This document shows positions 8,112 to 16,419 of a DNA stretch of 64,000 nucleotides, piece by piece (position 1 is the stretch's first letter; every line of letters begins with the position of its first letter). The notes below the pieces were generated by a model. That model saw only the letters and a list, made by a program, of their open reading frames with translations. It searched no databases and was not told the origin of the DNA. The stretch is from Streptomyces sp. MH60 (GTDB taxonomy: Bacteria > Actinomycetota > Actinomycetes > Streptomycetales > Streptomycetaceae), in contig NZ_MULI01000022.1 of assembly GCF_002939385.1 (NCBI RefSeq), forward strand, positions 1 to 64,000, read 5' to 3'. The position numbers and the translations under genes are program-made.

Positions 8112-9014
8112 ATGGAAATCCTGAACTACGCCTTCATGCAGCGGGCGCTGCTCGCGGCCGTCCTGGTCGGCATCACCGCCCCGGCCATCGGCATCTACCT
8201 GGTCCAGCGCCGCCAGGCCCTCATGGGCGACGGCATCGGCCACGTGGCGATGACCGGCGTCGGCCTCGGCTTCCTGCTCTCCTGGTCCCCGGTGTGGATG
8301 GCGACGCTGGTCTCCGTCCTCGGCGCGGTCCTCATGGAGCTGATCCGCTGGTACGGCAAGACCCGCGGCGACATCGCCCTCGCCATGCTCTTCTACGGCG
8401 GCATGGCGGGCGGCGTGATGTTCATCAACCTCGCCCCGGGCGGCTCCAACGCCAACCTCACCTCGTACCTCTTCGGCTCCCTGTCGACGGTCTCCGAGTC
8501 CGACGTCACCGCGATCTGCCTGCTGGCCGCCTTCGTGGTCCTCGTCACCGTCGGCCTGCGCCGCCAGCTGTTCGCCGTCAGCCAGGACGAGGAGTTCGCC
8601 CGGGTCACCGGCCTGCCGGTGCGCGCGCTGAACCTGCTGACGGCCGTCACGGCGGCGGTCACGGTGACGGTCGCGATGCGCGTGGTCGGGCTGCTCCTGG
8701 TGTCGGCGCTGATGGTGGTCCCGGTGGCCGCCGCGCAGCAGCTCACCCGCAGCTTCGCCGCCACCTTCGCGGTCTCCGTCGCGCTCGGTGTGTGCGTGAC
8801 CATCGGCGGCACGGTCACCTCGTACTACCAGGACGTGCCGCCCGGCGCGACGATCGTGCTGCTCACCATCGGCGCGTTCATCCTGCTGAGCGTGCTGGCC
8901 GCCCCGCTGGCCCGGCGACGCGCGCGGGCACTCGCCGCCGCGCAACCCGCCGCGGATCCGGCGGAGTGCAAGATTCCGGCCACCAGGGGGGCCGCCGACG
9001 AGGTCGGCGTCTGA
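8112..9014 (+). CDS. znuB: zinc ABC transporter permease
   Basis: 300 aa with about eight hydrophobic segments of the ABC-3 family (QRRQALMGDGIGHVAMTG loop, GDIALAMLFYGGMAGG, and a C-terminal hydrophobic block ending in RRRARALAAA). It forms the membrane channel for ZnuA-delivered zinc. Starts 13 bases after znuC. The C-terminal tail (about 25 residues after the last TM) is hydrophilic and cytoplasmic. Confidence 0.95.
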   Translation: MEILNYAFMQRALLAAVLVGITAPAIGIYLVQRRQALMGDGIGHVAMTGVGLGFLLSWSPVWMATLVSVLGAVLMELIRWYGKTRGDIALAMLFYGGMAGGVMFINLAPGGSNANLTSYLFGSLSTVSESDVTAICLLAAFVVLVTVGLRRQLFAVSQDEEFARVTGLPVRALNLLTAVTAAVTVTVAMRVVGLLLVSALMVVPVAAAQQLTRSFAATFAVSVALGVCVTIGGTVTSYYQDVPPGATIVLLTIGAFILLSVLAAPLARRRARALAAAQPAADPAECKIPATRGAADEVGV

Positions 9015-9075
9015 CCGCGGGCGAACCGGGCTGGCACAATGGCCCGGCAAGCCGCGAAGACGTGAGGAGGAACCA

Positions 9076-9495
9076 GTGACCACCGCTGGACCGCCCGTGA
9101 AGGGCCGCGCCACCCGGCAGCGGGCTGCCGTGTCGGCCGCCCTTCAGGAGGTCGAGGAGTTCCGCAGCGCGCAGGAGCTCCACGACATGCTCAAGCACAA
9201 GGGCGACGCGGTCGGGCTCACCACGGTCTACCGCACCCTCCAGTCCCTCGCCGACGCCGGCGAGGTCGACGTCCTGCGCACCGCCGAGGGCGAGTCCGTC
9301 TACCGCCGGTGCTCCACCGGCGACCATCACCACCACCTGGTCTGCCGCGCCTGCGGCAAGGCCGTCGAGGTGGAGGGCCCCGCGGTGGAGAAGTGGGCCG
9401 AGGCCATCGCGGCGGAGCACGGCTATGTCAACGTCGCCCACACGGTGGAGATCTTCGGCACCTGCGCCGACTGTGCGGTGGCCGCCGGCGGTTGA
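9076..9495 (+). CDS. zur: zinc uptake regulator Zur (Fur family)
   Basis: 139 aa. N-terminal winged helix (RATRQRAAVSAAL, then GLTTVYRTLQSL as recognition helix), and a C-terminal dimerisation domain with HHHHLVCRACG and CADC supplying the Cys4 structural zinc and regulatory-site ligands. GTG start with GGAGG 7 bases away, 61 bases downstream of znuB, so it is either the last gene of the znu operon or has its own promoter. It represses znuACB through the box at 6285. Confidence 0.93.
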   Translation: MTTAGPPVKGRATRQRAAVSAALQEVEEFRSAQELHDMLKHKGDAVGLTTVYRTLQSLADAGEVDVLRTAEGESVYRRCSTGDHHHHLVCRACGKAVEVEGPAVEKWAEAIAAEHGYVNVAHTVEIFGTCADCAVAAGG

Positions 9496-9500
9496 GCCGC

Positions 9501-9573
9501 TGGGCCGGGGCTGCGCCCCGGGCCCCGTTTCGGCCTGAACGGCCTCGTCCTCAAACGCCGGACGGGCTGGATT
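9501..9573. repeat. Streptomyces dispersed intergenic repeat, with terminator hairpin
   Basis: Read on the minus strand this is CCAGCCCGTCCGGCGTTTGA, then GGACGAGG, and a CCGGGGC/GCCCCGG hairpin (9505-9521). A second copy of the same layout is at 59153-59205. The hairpin lies between the convergent zur and uppS genes and can terminate both. The uppS stop codon (TGA, 9551-9553) is the TGA of GCGTTTGA inside the repeat. Confidence 0.8.
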
Positions 9574-10402
9574 CTCCGGCCCTGCCCTCCATGGCGAGGA
9601 GCTCCTCGTTGGGGATGGCGCCGCCGAAGCGGCGGTCGCGGGAGGCGAACTCGAGACAAGCCCGCCACAGGTCGCGCCGGTCGAAGTCCGGCCACAGGAC
9701 GTCCTGGAAGACCATCTCCGCGTACGCGCTCTGCCAGATCAGGTAGTTCGACGTCCGCTGCTCCCCGCTCGGCCGCAGGAACAGGTCCACGTCCGGCATG
9801 TCCGGGTAGTACAGGTACTTCGCGAGCGTCTTCTCGTTCACCTTCGACGGATCGAGCTTCCCGGCCCGTACGTCCTCGGCGAGGGCCTGCGCCGCGTCGG
9901 CGATCTCGGCCCGTCCGCCGTAGTTCATGCAGAAGTACAGCGTGAGCCGGTCGTTGTCCTTGGTCTGCTCCTGGGCGACCTGGAGTTCCTTGGCCACGGA
10001 CTTCCACAGTTTGGGCATTCGCCCCGCCCAGCGCACCCGCACCCCCAGCTCGTCGAGGGTGTCGCGGGACTTGCGGATGAAGTCGCGGTTGAAGTTCATC
10101 AGGAACCGCACCTCCTCCGGCGAGCGCTTCCAGTTCTCGGTGGAGAAGGCGTACAGGGAGATGTTCCCGACGCCCATCTCGATCGCGCCCTGGAGCACGT
10201 CCATGACCTGCTCGGCACCGACCTTGTGCCCCTCGGTGCGCGGCAGCCCGCGCTCCTTGGCCCAGCGTCCGTTGCCGTCCATGACGATCGCCACATGCTC
10301 CGGAACCAGCTCGCCGAGCTTCGGGGGCCGCGCACCGGACGGGTGCGGCTCCGGCGTCCTGTACTCCCGGCGCTGCCGCCCCAGAATCCCGCGTACGGCC
10401 AT
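9551..10402 (-). CDS. uppS: (2Z,6E...)-polyprenyl diphosphate synthase / undecaprenyl diphosphate synthase
   Basis: 283 aa from ATG 10402 (MAVRGILGRQ). The open frame extends 188 codons further upstream, but that part is antisense to recO. Cis-prenyltransferase motifs are present: HVAIVMDGNGRWA with the Mg-binding Asp, SLYAFSTENWKRS, and the C-terminal DLFLRPSGEQRTSNYLIWQSAYAE. It elongates prenyl diphosphates to the lipid carrier for peptidoglycan. The last residues (SSPSGV) and the stop are encoded by the dispersed intergenic repeat, so the native C-terminus appears to have been replaced or extended by it. Lies 38 bases downstream of recO. Confidence 0.93.
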   Translation of the reverse strand: MAVRGILGRQRREYRTPEPHPSGARPPKLGELVPEHVAIVMDGNGRWAKERGLPRTEGHKVGAEQVMDVLQGAIEMGVGNISLYAFSTENWKRSPEEVRFLMNFNRDFIRKSRDTLDELGVRVRWAGRMPKLWKSVAKELQVAQEQTKDNDRLTLYFCMNYGGRAEIADAAQALAEDVRAGKLDPSKVNEKTLAKYLYYPDMPDVDLFLRPSGEQRTSNYLIWQSAYAEMVFQDVLWPDFDRRDLWRACLEFASRDRRFGGAIPNEELLAMEGRAGESSPSGV

Positions 10403-10440
10403 GTGTCTCTCGTCTCCTCGTACGGTTCTTGCTGTTCTTG

Positions 10441-11190
10441 CTAGGACTTCTCGACGTAGCGCAGGGAGCGCAGACCGCGCTCCAGGTGCCAGTGCAGGTA
10501 GGCGGACACCAGCCCGCTCCCCTCCCGGACGTACCGCGGCTCGCACGCGTCCGCCGTCCCCCAGTCCCCCGCCAGCAGCGCCCCGAGCAGTTCCAGGGCC
10601 TGCGGCGAGGGTACGACGCTGCCGGGCACCCGGCAGTCGGCGCAGACGGAGCCGCCCGAGCCGACCGAGAAGAAGCGGTTCGGACCGGGCAGGCCGCACT
10701 TCGCGCAGTCCCCGAAGGTCGGGGCGTACCCGTTCACGGCCAGCGAGCGCAGCAGGAACGCGTCGAGCACCAGGTTCGGCGCGTGCTCGCCCCGGGCGAG
10801 GGTCCTGAGCGCGCCGACCAGCAGCAGGTACTGCTGCACCGCCGGCTCGCCCTCGTGGTCGGTGAACCGCTCGGCCGTCTCCAGCATGGCGGTCCCGGCG
10901 GTGTACCGAGCGTAGTCGGTGGCGATCCCGCCACCGTAGGGAGCGATCGTCTCGCTCTGCGTGCACAGCGGCAGCCCGCGCCCGACCAGCTCGCTGTTCT
11001 TCGAGAAGAACTGCACGTCCACGTGCGAGAACGGCTCCAGCCGCGCGCCGAACTTCGACTTCGTGCGCCGCACCCCGCGCGCCACGGCGCGTACGCGCCC
11101 GTGACCGCGCGTGAGCATGGTGATGATCCGGTCCGCCTCACCCAGCTTCTGGGTGCGCAGCACGATGCCGTCGTCGCGGAACAGACTCAT
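10441..11190 (-). CDS. recO: DNA repair protein RecO
   Basis: 249 aa from ATG 11190 (MSLFRDDGIVLRTQKLGEADRII). N-terminal OB fold, then a helical domain with a Cys4 zinc finger (CAKCG...CADC). RecO loads RecA onto SSB-coated DNA with RecR. An in-frame ATG three codons earlier (11199) is possible. The recO-uppS order is the conserved actinobacterial arrangement. Confidence 0.93.
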   Translation of the reverse strand: MSLFRDDGIVLRTQKLGEADRIITMLTRGHGRVRAVARGVRRTKSKFGARLEPFSHVDVQFFSKNSELVGRGLPLCTQSETIAPYGGGIATDYARYTAGTAMLETAERFTDHEGEPAVQQYLLLVGALRTLARGEHAPNLVLDAFLLRSLAVNGYAPTFGDCAKCGLPGPNRFFSVGSGGSVCADCRVPGSVVPSPQALELLGALLAGDWGTADACEPRYVREGSGLVSAYLHWHLERGLRSLRYVEKS

Positions 11191-11212
11191 GCCGCCCATT
11201 CTCGCGCATGCT

Positions 11213-11434
11213 TCAAGGGACCTCGCCACGGCTTCGGGCGTTGGTGTACGCCGTCGCCGCGCTGAGCCGCTCGGACGGGGTGGCGTGGCGTACGTCACCC
11301 GGCTCGGCGTCCCACTCCCGCCCGCCGCCGTACGGCCGCATCTGCACGTACGGCCCCTCGTGCCCCATGACGACCCCGACCCGTCCACTGCGGGTGTCCA
11401 CGGCGTAGACCCCGACGGGCGGCGTCGTCGTCAC
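11213..11434 (-). CDS. small conserved hypothetical protein
   Basis: 73 aa from GTG 11434, which overlaps the stop of the preceding small gene as GTGA, so translation is coupled. The sequence VGVYAVDTRSGRVGVVMGH...MRPYGGGREWDAEP is a compact beta-strand-rich domain seen next to XRE/DUF397 genes in streptomycetes; I cannot name a function. It and its partner are divergent from the XRE gene at 11752 and probably form one functional locus with it. Confidence 0.7.
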   Translation of the reverse strand: MTTTPPVGVYAVDTRSGRVGVVMGHEGPYVQMRPYGGGREWDAEPGDVRHATPSERLSAATAYTNARSRGEVP

Positions 11435-11637
11435 CGCAGTACCGCCGCGAGGCGCCGCGCGGTCTCCACGGAACACCGGCCCAATTCGACCAGCGGGCAG
11501 GGTGCCTCCCGCGCAAGACTCACCGGGTCGAGCCCGAGTGAGGGCAGAGTAATTCCTGCCTCCGCGAGCGCCGCGCGCAATTCTTTCACCGTGTCCTCCG
11601 CTCCTTCGACGCAGAGCGCCGAGTGCCGTGCCTCCAT
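11431..11637 (-). CDS. small conserved hypothetical protein
   Basis: 68 aa, preceded by a purine-rich AAGGGAAGGGAAAG ribosome site. The sequence is predominantly helical (ALCVEGAEDTVKELRAALAEAG, then GRCSVETARRLAAVLR). No catalytic motif. First gene of a two-gene coupled unit, divergent from the XRE regulator. Its role is unknown, possibly a partner or antagonist of that locus. Confidence 0.7.
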   Translation of the reverse strand: MEARHSALCVEGAEDTVKELRAALAEAGITLPSLGLDPVSLAREAPCPLVELGRCSVETARRLAAVLR

Positions 11638-11751
11638 CGCTTTCCCTTCCCTTTACGGTTTCACTCTTCGTGCCCCCAGAATGCCGCGACGTGCCTACAC
11701 TCGGCAGGAGTACGTGCACTACAAATGCGGGTCAGCGCATGGGGGTTGGTT

Positions 11752-12585
11752 ATGGCCAATGGTTCACGGCAGGCCGCGTGGGAGTTCTTCGGAACGGAAC
11801 TGAAACGTCGGCGAGAGGACGCCGGAATCACCCAAGTAGAGCTGGGTGCGCGGGTATTCGTCTCCGGCGGCTACATCGGCCAGTTCGAACAGGCAATTCG
11901 GAAACCACAGTTGGATGTGGCCCAGCGGATCGACGAGGCGCTACAAACCGACGGTATTTTCGAGCGACTGTGCAGGAAGCTGATTGATGATCCGCGGTAT
12001 GCGGATTACTTCGCCCACGTGGTGGAGTTGGAGCGGCTGGCCACGCGGATCTGCGAGTTCGCACCGACGGTCGTTCCGGGCCTGCTCCAGACAGCGGACT
12101 ACGCCCGCGCGGTCACCATCGCCGCGAACCCGTTCAAGCCGGACTCCTACGTCGACGAGATCGTCGCGGCCCGCCTGGAACGGTCGCTGATCCTGGACGA
12201 CGCTACAAGGCCCGAGTATTGGGTGACGCTGCACGAGAACGTGCTGCGGATCCCGGTGGGCGGCCCGCAGGCGATGGCGGCACAACTGGAGCACGTCACC
12301 CGGCTGATGCGGGAGCGCACAGCAGTGGTGACCGTCCTGTCGTACGGGGCGGGGGCGCATGCGGCCATGAACGGATCTTTGAAGCTGATGGAGTTCGAGG
12401 ACGCGCCTCAGGTCGCCTATACAGAGACGTCGTTTTCGGGAACGCTGGTGGACGCACCGGCCGTGGTGAAGCGGGCGCAGCGCGCATACGATCTGCTCAG
12501 GGTCGCCGCGCTGTCGCCGGAGGCGTCCCTGGCCCTGATCGACTCGGCGGCGGAGGACTTCAGACGATGCGCGAGTACGACCTGA
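11752..12585 (+). CDS. XRE-family regulator with DUF5753 domain
   Basis: 277 aa from ATG 11752 (MANGSRQAAWEFFG), with GGGGG 7 bases upstream. Helix-turn-helix at about residues 15-75 (RREDAGITQVELGARVFVSGGYIGQFEQ). DUF5753 domain from about residue 95 onward (FAPTVVPGLLQTADYARA is its hallmark). Such proteins occur in dozens of Streptomyces copies, each beside a DUF397 gene, and several influence development and antibiotic production. The next gene (DUF397) overlaps its 3' end by 19 bases. Confidence 0.9.
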   Translation: MANGSRQAAWEFFGTELKRRREDAGITQVELGARVFVSGGYIGQFEQAIRKPQLDVAQRIDEALQTDGIFERLCRKLIDDPRYADYFAHVVELERLATRICEFAPTVVPGLLQTADYARAVTIAANPFKPDSYVDEIVAARLERSLILDDATRPEYWVTLHENVLRIPVGGPQAMAAQLEHVTRLMRERTAVVTVLSYGAGAHAAMNGSLKLMEFEDAPQVAYTETSFSGTLVDAPAVVKRAQRAYDLLRVAALSPEASLALIDSAAEDFRRCASTT

Positions 12586-12839
12586 CCGACGCCCGCTGGA
12601 CGAAGAGCAGTTACAGCAACGGCGAGGGAGGCGACTGCGTCGAGGTCGCGCAGGACTTCCCCGGCGCCGCCCGCTGGCGCAAGAGCACGTACAGCAACGG
12701 CCAAGGCGGCGACTGCGTCGAGGTCGCGCAAGACTTCCCCGGCGTCATACCCGTCCGGGACAGCAAGGTGGCCGACGGCCCCGTGGTCGTCGTCGGGGCG
12801 GCGGCCTGGGTGGACTTCGTCAGGGGTCTGGTGGGGTAA
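12567..12839 (+). CDS. DUF397 protein with internally duplicated motif
   Basis: 90 aa. DUF397 proteins normally carry a single WxKSSYS...G.CVEVA motif. Here residues about 10-35 (ARWTKSSYSNGEGGDCVEVA) and 36-61 (ARWRKSTYSNGQGGDCVEVA) are a 26-residue tandem duplication. The C-terminal half (VIPVRDSKVADGPVVVVGAAAW) is normal. Starts inside the XRE gene. By analogy to WhiJ-type pairs it may bind or antagonise the XRE partner. Confidence 0.88.
   Translation: MREYDLTDARWTKSSYSNGEGGDCVEVAQDFPGAARWRKSTYSNGQGGDCVEVAQDFPGVIPVRDSKVADGPVVVVGAAAWVDFVRGLVG
12594..12749 (+). repeat. 78-bp tandem duplication in the DUF397 gene
   Basis: Two units (12594-12671 and 12672-12749), near identical over the stretch encoding the GGDCVEVAQDFPG segment. 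In frame, 26 codons each. Confidence 0.85.
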
Positions 12840-12904
12840 ACCCCAGGATCTTTCAGGTTGTTGCCCGGATGGGGCGGCCCCCGGGCTTCCGCGAGGCTCG
12901 TCGC

Positions 12905-14404
12905 ATGACGCAGCGCAAGCGAAGCAGAAGCATCCGCAACGCCGCCATCGTCGGCGTGTCCACCGCCCTCCTCGGCGTCACCGCGCCGGTGACCGCCTCC
13001 GCGGCGGGCGGGAGTGCACCCGAAGCCCTCACCTGGTCCGCCTGCGAGGGCACCGGGCTCGACCCCCGGCAGGAGTGCGCCACCCTCGACGTGCCGATGG
13101 ACTACGCCGACCCCGACGGCCCCCGCATCGAGATGGCCGTCTCCCGCATCCCCGTCGAGAAGCCGGACGCCCGGCGCGGGGCCCTGGTGCTCATCGCCGG
13201 CGGGCCGGGCGGGTCGAGTCTGAACGACCCCTCGGGGAAGGGGCGGAAGATCCCCCAGGACGTCCGCGACACCCACGACCTGATCGGGTTCGCGCCGCGC
13301 GGGCTCGCGCCGTCCACCTCGGTCAGCTGCGGGCTGGAGTACGGCGACCTCGCCACCTCCAAGCTCCGGCCCTGGCCCGCCCCCGACGGCTCGGTGGACG
13401 CGAACATGACCACCGCCCGGCGCGTGGCCGACGCCTGTGCGCGCAACGGCGGTGAGCTGATCAAGCACCTCAGCACCGCCAACGAGGCCCGCGACATCGA
13501 CCGCCTCCGGGCCGCGCTGGGCGAGCGGCGGATCTCCGCGTGGGGCGTGTCGTACGGGACGTATGTCGGGGCCGTGTACGCCCAGTTGTTCCCGCACCGC
13601 ACCGACCGGTTCGTGCTGGACAGCGTCGACAACCCCGACCCGGCCCGCGTCAACCGCGCCTGGCTCGCAGCGCACGAGCAGGGGGTCGAGGACACCTTCC
13701 CGCACTTCGCCGCGTGGGCGTCGGAGCCCGGCAATCCCGACCGCGTGGCGGACCGGGCCGCCGACGTACGGCCGATGTTCCTGCGCCTCGCCGCCCGGCT
13801 CGACCGCGAGCCCATCCCGTGGCCCGGCGCCAATCCCGAGGAGCTGAACGGCAACGTGCTGCGTCAGACCATGCTGGACAGCTTCGCCGCCCCCAGCCGC
13901 TACCCGACGCTCGCCAGGCTGATGCGGGCCGCGGCCGAGGGCACCGTGCCGCCCGCGCCCCAGGCGCCGCCCGAGGCCGTGCTGCAGAACGTCGCCGCCG
14001 TCGGCGCCGGTGTCCTGTGCAACGACGTCGCCTGGCCCCGCTCGGCGGCCTCCTACGAGAAGGACGTCGCCGAGAGCCGCGCCGAGTACCCGCTCACCGC
14101 CGGGATGCCCCGCAACGCGATGCTCTGCGCCGCCTGGCCGTACCCGCCGCGCGAGGCGCCGGTGCGGATCACCGACCGCGGTCCGTCCAACGCGCTGCTC
14201 GTCCAGAACGAGCGGGACGTCAACACCCCGCTCTCCGGCGCACTGCGGATGCGCGAAGCCCTCGGCCGGCGCGCGGTCATGGTGACCGTGGACTCCACCG
14301 GGCACGACGCCTACCTGGCCAACGGCAACGCCTGCGGGGACGCCACGGTCTCCCGGTTCCTGGCGACCGGGCAGCGGCCGGGCCGGGACGTCTACTGCGG
14401 CTGA
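12905..14404 (+). CDS. secreted alpha/beta-hydrolase, tripeptidyl aminopeptidase family
   Basis: 499 aa from ATG 12905 (MTQRKRSRSIRNAAIVG), chosen over the upstream ATG because it starts a signal peptide ending near ASA-AGG. Catalytic triad of the TAP/S33 family: nucleophile Ser in GVSYGTYVG, Asp in VQNERDVNTP, and His in STGHDAYL. The oxyanion region is GGPGGSS. The usual GFDPRG motif reads GFAPRG here. It probably releases tripeptides from extracellular proteins. Its 3' end overlaps the convergent response regulator gene by 13 bases. Confidence 0.88.
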   Translation: MTQRKRSRSIRNAAIVGVSTALLGVTAPVTASAAGGSAPEALTWSACEGTGLDPRQECATLDVPMDYADPDGPRIEMAVSRIPVEKPDARRGALVLIAGGPGGSSLNDPSGKGRKIPQDVRDTHDLIGFAPRGLAPSTSVSCGLEYGDLATSKLRPWPAPDGSVDANMTTARRVADACARNGGELIKHLSTANEARDIDRLRAALGERRISAWGVSYGTYVGAVYAQLFPHRTDRFVLDSVDNPDPARVNRAWLAAHEQGVEDTFPHFAAWASEPGNPDRVADRAADVRPMFLRLAARLDREPIPWPGANPEELNGNVLRQTMLDSFAAPSRYPTLARLMRAAAEGTVPPAPQAPPEAVLQNVAAVGAGVLCNDVAWPRSAASYEKDVAESRAEYPLTAGMPRNAMLCAAWPYPPREAPVRITDRGPSNALLVQNERDVNTPLSGALRMREALGRRAVMVTVDSTGHDAYLANGNACGDATVSRFLATGQRPGRDVYCG

Positions 14405-15069
14405 TCCGCGCCCGGCGTGACCAGGCCCGACTCGTACGCCACGATGACCAGTTGGGCCCGGTCCCGCGCCTCCAGCTTGCCCATGATGCGGCTGACGTGG
14501 GTCTTCGCGGTGAGCGGGCTCAGGCCCAGGGCCTCGGCGATCTCCGTGTTGGTCAGGCCCCGGGCCACCAGGGTGAGGACCTGGCGTTCCCGGTCCGAAA
14601 GGCAGTCCGGGCCGGACCCGGGCGGGTGGAGGACCGAGGGGCTGCGCAGGAAGCGTTCGATCAGGCGGGCCGTCGGGCCGGGTGAGAGGAGTGCGTCGCC
14701 GGCCGTCACCGTGCGGATGGCGTCCAGGAGTTCGGCGGGCTTCGTGTCCTTGACCAGGAATCCGGAGGCGCCCGCGCGCAGCGCGTCCACGATGTTCTCG
14801 TCGGTGTCGTAGGTGGTGAGGACCAGCACCTTCACGCCCGCCAGGTCCTCGTCGGCGGCGATCAGCCGGGTGGCCTCGATGCCGTCCAGGTCGGGCATGC
14901 GTACGTCCATGACGACGAGGTCGGCGCGTTCGGCGCGGGCCAGGTGCACGGCCTCGCGGCCGGTGCCGGCCTCGCCGACGACCTCCATGTCGGGGGCCGA
15001 CGCCACCAGCAGGGCGAACGCCGCGCGGACGAGGTTCTGGTCGTCCGCCAGCAGCACGCGTATCGTCAT
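14392..15069 (-). CDS. NarL/LuxR-type response regulator
   Basis: 225 aa. Receiver domain residues 1-120 with phospho-acceptor Asp55 (VVMDVRMPD), the conserved Thr (VLTTYD) and Lys (FLVKDTKP). Then a LuxR HTH (LSDRERQVLTLVARGLTNTEIAEALGLSPLTAKTHVSRIMGKL). The ATG overlaps the kinase stop (ATGA), so it is the cognate partner. With the MmpL gene upstream in the operon it may control a membrane-lipid or export response. Confidence 0.93.
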   Translation of the reverse strand: MTIRVLLADDQNLVRAAFALLVASAPDMEVVGEAGTGREAVHLARAERADLVVMDVRMPDLDGIEATRLIAADEDLAGVKVLVLTTYDTDENIVDALRAGASGFLVKDTKPAELLDAIRTVTAGDALLSPGPTARLIERFLRSPSVLHPPGSGPDCLSDRERQVLTLVARGLTNTEIAEALGLSPLTAKTHVSRIMGKLEARDRAQLVIVAYESGLVTPGADQPQ

Positions 15070-16352
15070 CCGGCTCTCTCCGAGGTGATCGTCGTGGTCG
15101 TCGTCAGGGGCGTGGCGGGGGTCGGCAGTACCGCCGTCACCTCGAAGCCGGCGTCGTCCTCGCGCGGTCCGGCGTCGAGTGTCCCACCCACGCTGCGGGC
15201 CCGCTCCCGCATGCCGACGAGGCCGAAGCCGGGGGTGCCCGCCGGGTCGGGTCCGGTGCCGTCGTCGGTGACGGACAGGCGCAGGACGCCCGGCCCGGCG
15301 CGCACCTCGACGCGCACGGACGGCTTCGGCCCCGCGTGCCGTACGGCGTTGGTCAGCGCCTCCTGCGTGATGCGGTAGACGGCGGCACCGACCGCGGGCG
15401 GGACGTCGTCGGCGGTCACCGACAGGTCCACCCGCGCTCCGGCGAGCCGGGCGTTCTCCGCCAGGTCGGACAGGCCGTGCAGGCCGGGCAGCGGGCCGCG
15501 GGCGTCGGGGACGCCGGTGGTGTCCTGGGCCCGGAGCACTTCGAGGGTGGTGCGCAGTTCGCCGCGCGCGGAGCGGCAGGTCTCGGCGATGTCGTCGAGG
15601 GCCTTGGCGACGGCCGCCCGGTCCAGGCGCTCGGGGTCGGCGGTCAGGACGTGGGCGGCGACCGAGGTCTGCACGCCGATGAGGGTGATGCTGTGCGCCA
15701 GCAGGTCGTGCAGGTCCCGGGCGACCCGCAGACGCTCCTCGGCGACGCGGCGCCGGGCCTCCTCCTCGCGGGTGCGTTCGGCGCGTTCGGCGCGCTCCAC
15801 GATGGAGGCGACGTACTGGCGGTAGTAGCGGACGTCGATGCCGCAGAAGAGGACGGCGATGACCCAGCCCGAGATGCGGATCAGTTCGACGGCCTGGTGG
15901 GTGTTGACGGTGAGCATGATGCTCACCGACGCGGTGAGGACCACGGTGCCGGTCACGATGGTGCGCAGGGGGCGGCCGGTGACGGCCAGCGTGTAGAGCG
16001 CCACGTAGGAGGCGGGGCCCACCGCGGTGTGGTTGTTCTCCATCGCGTGGTACGGCCCGACCACGGCGAACAGCACCGCCAGCACCAGCAGCGGATGGCG
16101 CCGCCGCCACACGATCGGGACGTGCGCGGCGACCAGCAGCGTCCAGCCCAGGGCGTCCGGGCGGCGGCCCTCGTCGGTGGACAGCGCCAGGCAGACGGCT
16201 CCGAGGAGCAGGACTCCCGCGAGCACGGCGTCGTTGCGGGTGCCGTGGGGGGCGGTGCGCGGGTCGCGGTTGATCGCGGCGATGATCCGCTCGCCCCTGC
16301 GGGTCCGGGTGGTCCGGCCGGGCGTCGTCGCTGTCGTCGTGGTCGGCTGCAC
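15066..16352 (-). CDS. NarL-family sensor histidine kinase (HisKA_3)
   Basis: 428 aa from GTG 16352, which has GGAGG 8 bases upstream. A longer frame from GTG 16427 would overlap the mmpL stop. Four to five TM segments (about residues 40-165 of this form) with short loops, so it probably senses a signal in the membrane. The dimerisation/phospho-acceptor helix has RDLHDLLAHSITLIGVQ (His in LLAHS). The HATPase_c domain ends with GFGLVGMRERARSVGGTL. Operon mmpL-kinase-regulator. Confidence 0.9.
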   Translation of the reverse strand: MQPTTTTATTPGRTTRTRRGERIIAAINRDPRTAPHGTRNDAVLAGVLLLGAVCLALSTDEGRRPDALGWTLLVAAHVPIVWRRRHPLLVLAVLFAVVGPYHAMENNHTAVGPASYVALYTLAVTGRPLRTIVTGTVVLTASVSIMLTVNTHQAVELIRISGWVIAVLFCGIDVRYYRQYVASIVERAERAERTREEEARRRVAEERLRVARDLHDLLAHSITLIGVQTSVAAHVLTADPERLDRAAVAKALDDIAETCRSARGELRTTLEVLRAQDTTGVPDARGPLPGLHGLSDLAENARLAGARVDLSVTADDVPPAVGAAVYRITQEALTNAVRHAGPKPSVRVEVRAGPGVLRLSVTDDGTGPDPAGTPGFGLVGMRERARSVGGTLDAGPREDDAGFEVTAVLPTPATPLTTTTTITSERAG

Positions 16353-16419
16353 GCGTCCATCCTCCGTGGCGGGTGCGCCCCTCCGGGAGGGGAGGGGCGC
16401 ACTCCGGTTGTTCGGCGGT

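Noticed and set aside
11213..11719. Single 168-codon gene covering the two small minus-strand genes
   Set aside because: The upstream part of that frame is Arg/Gly-rich and unlike a protein, while two coupled frames (GTGA overlap) have good starts.
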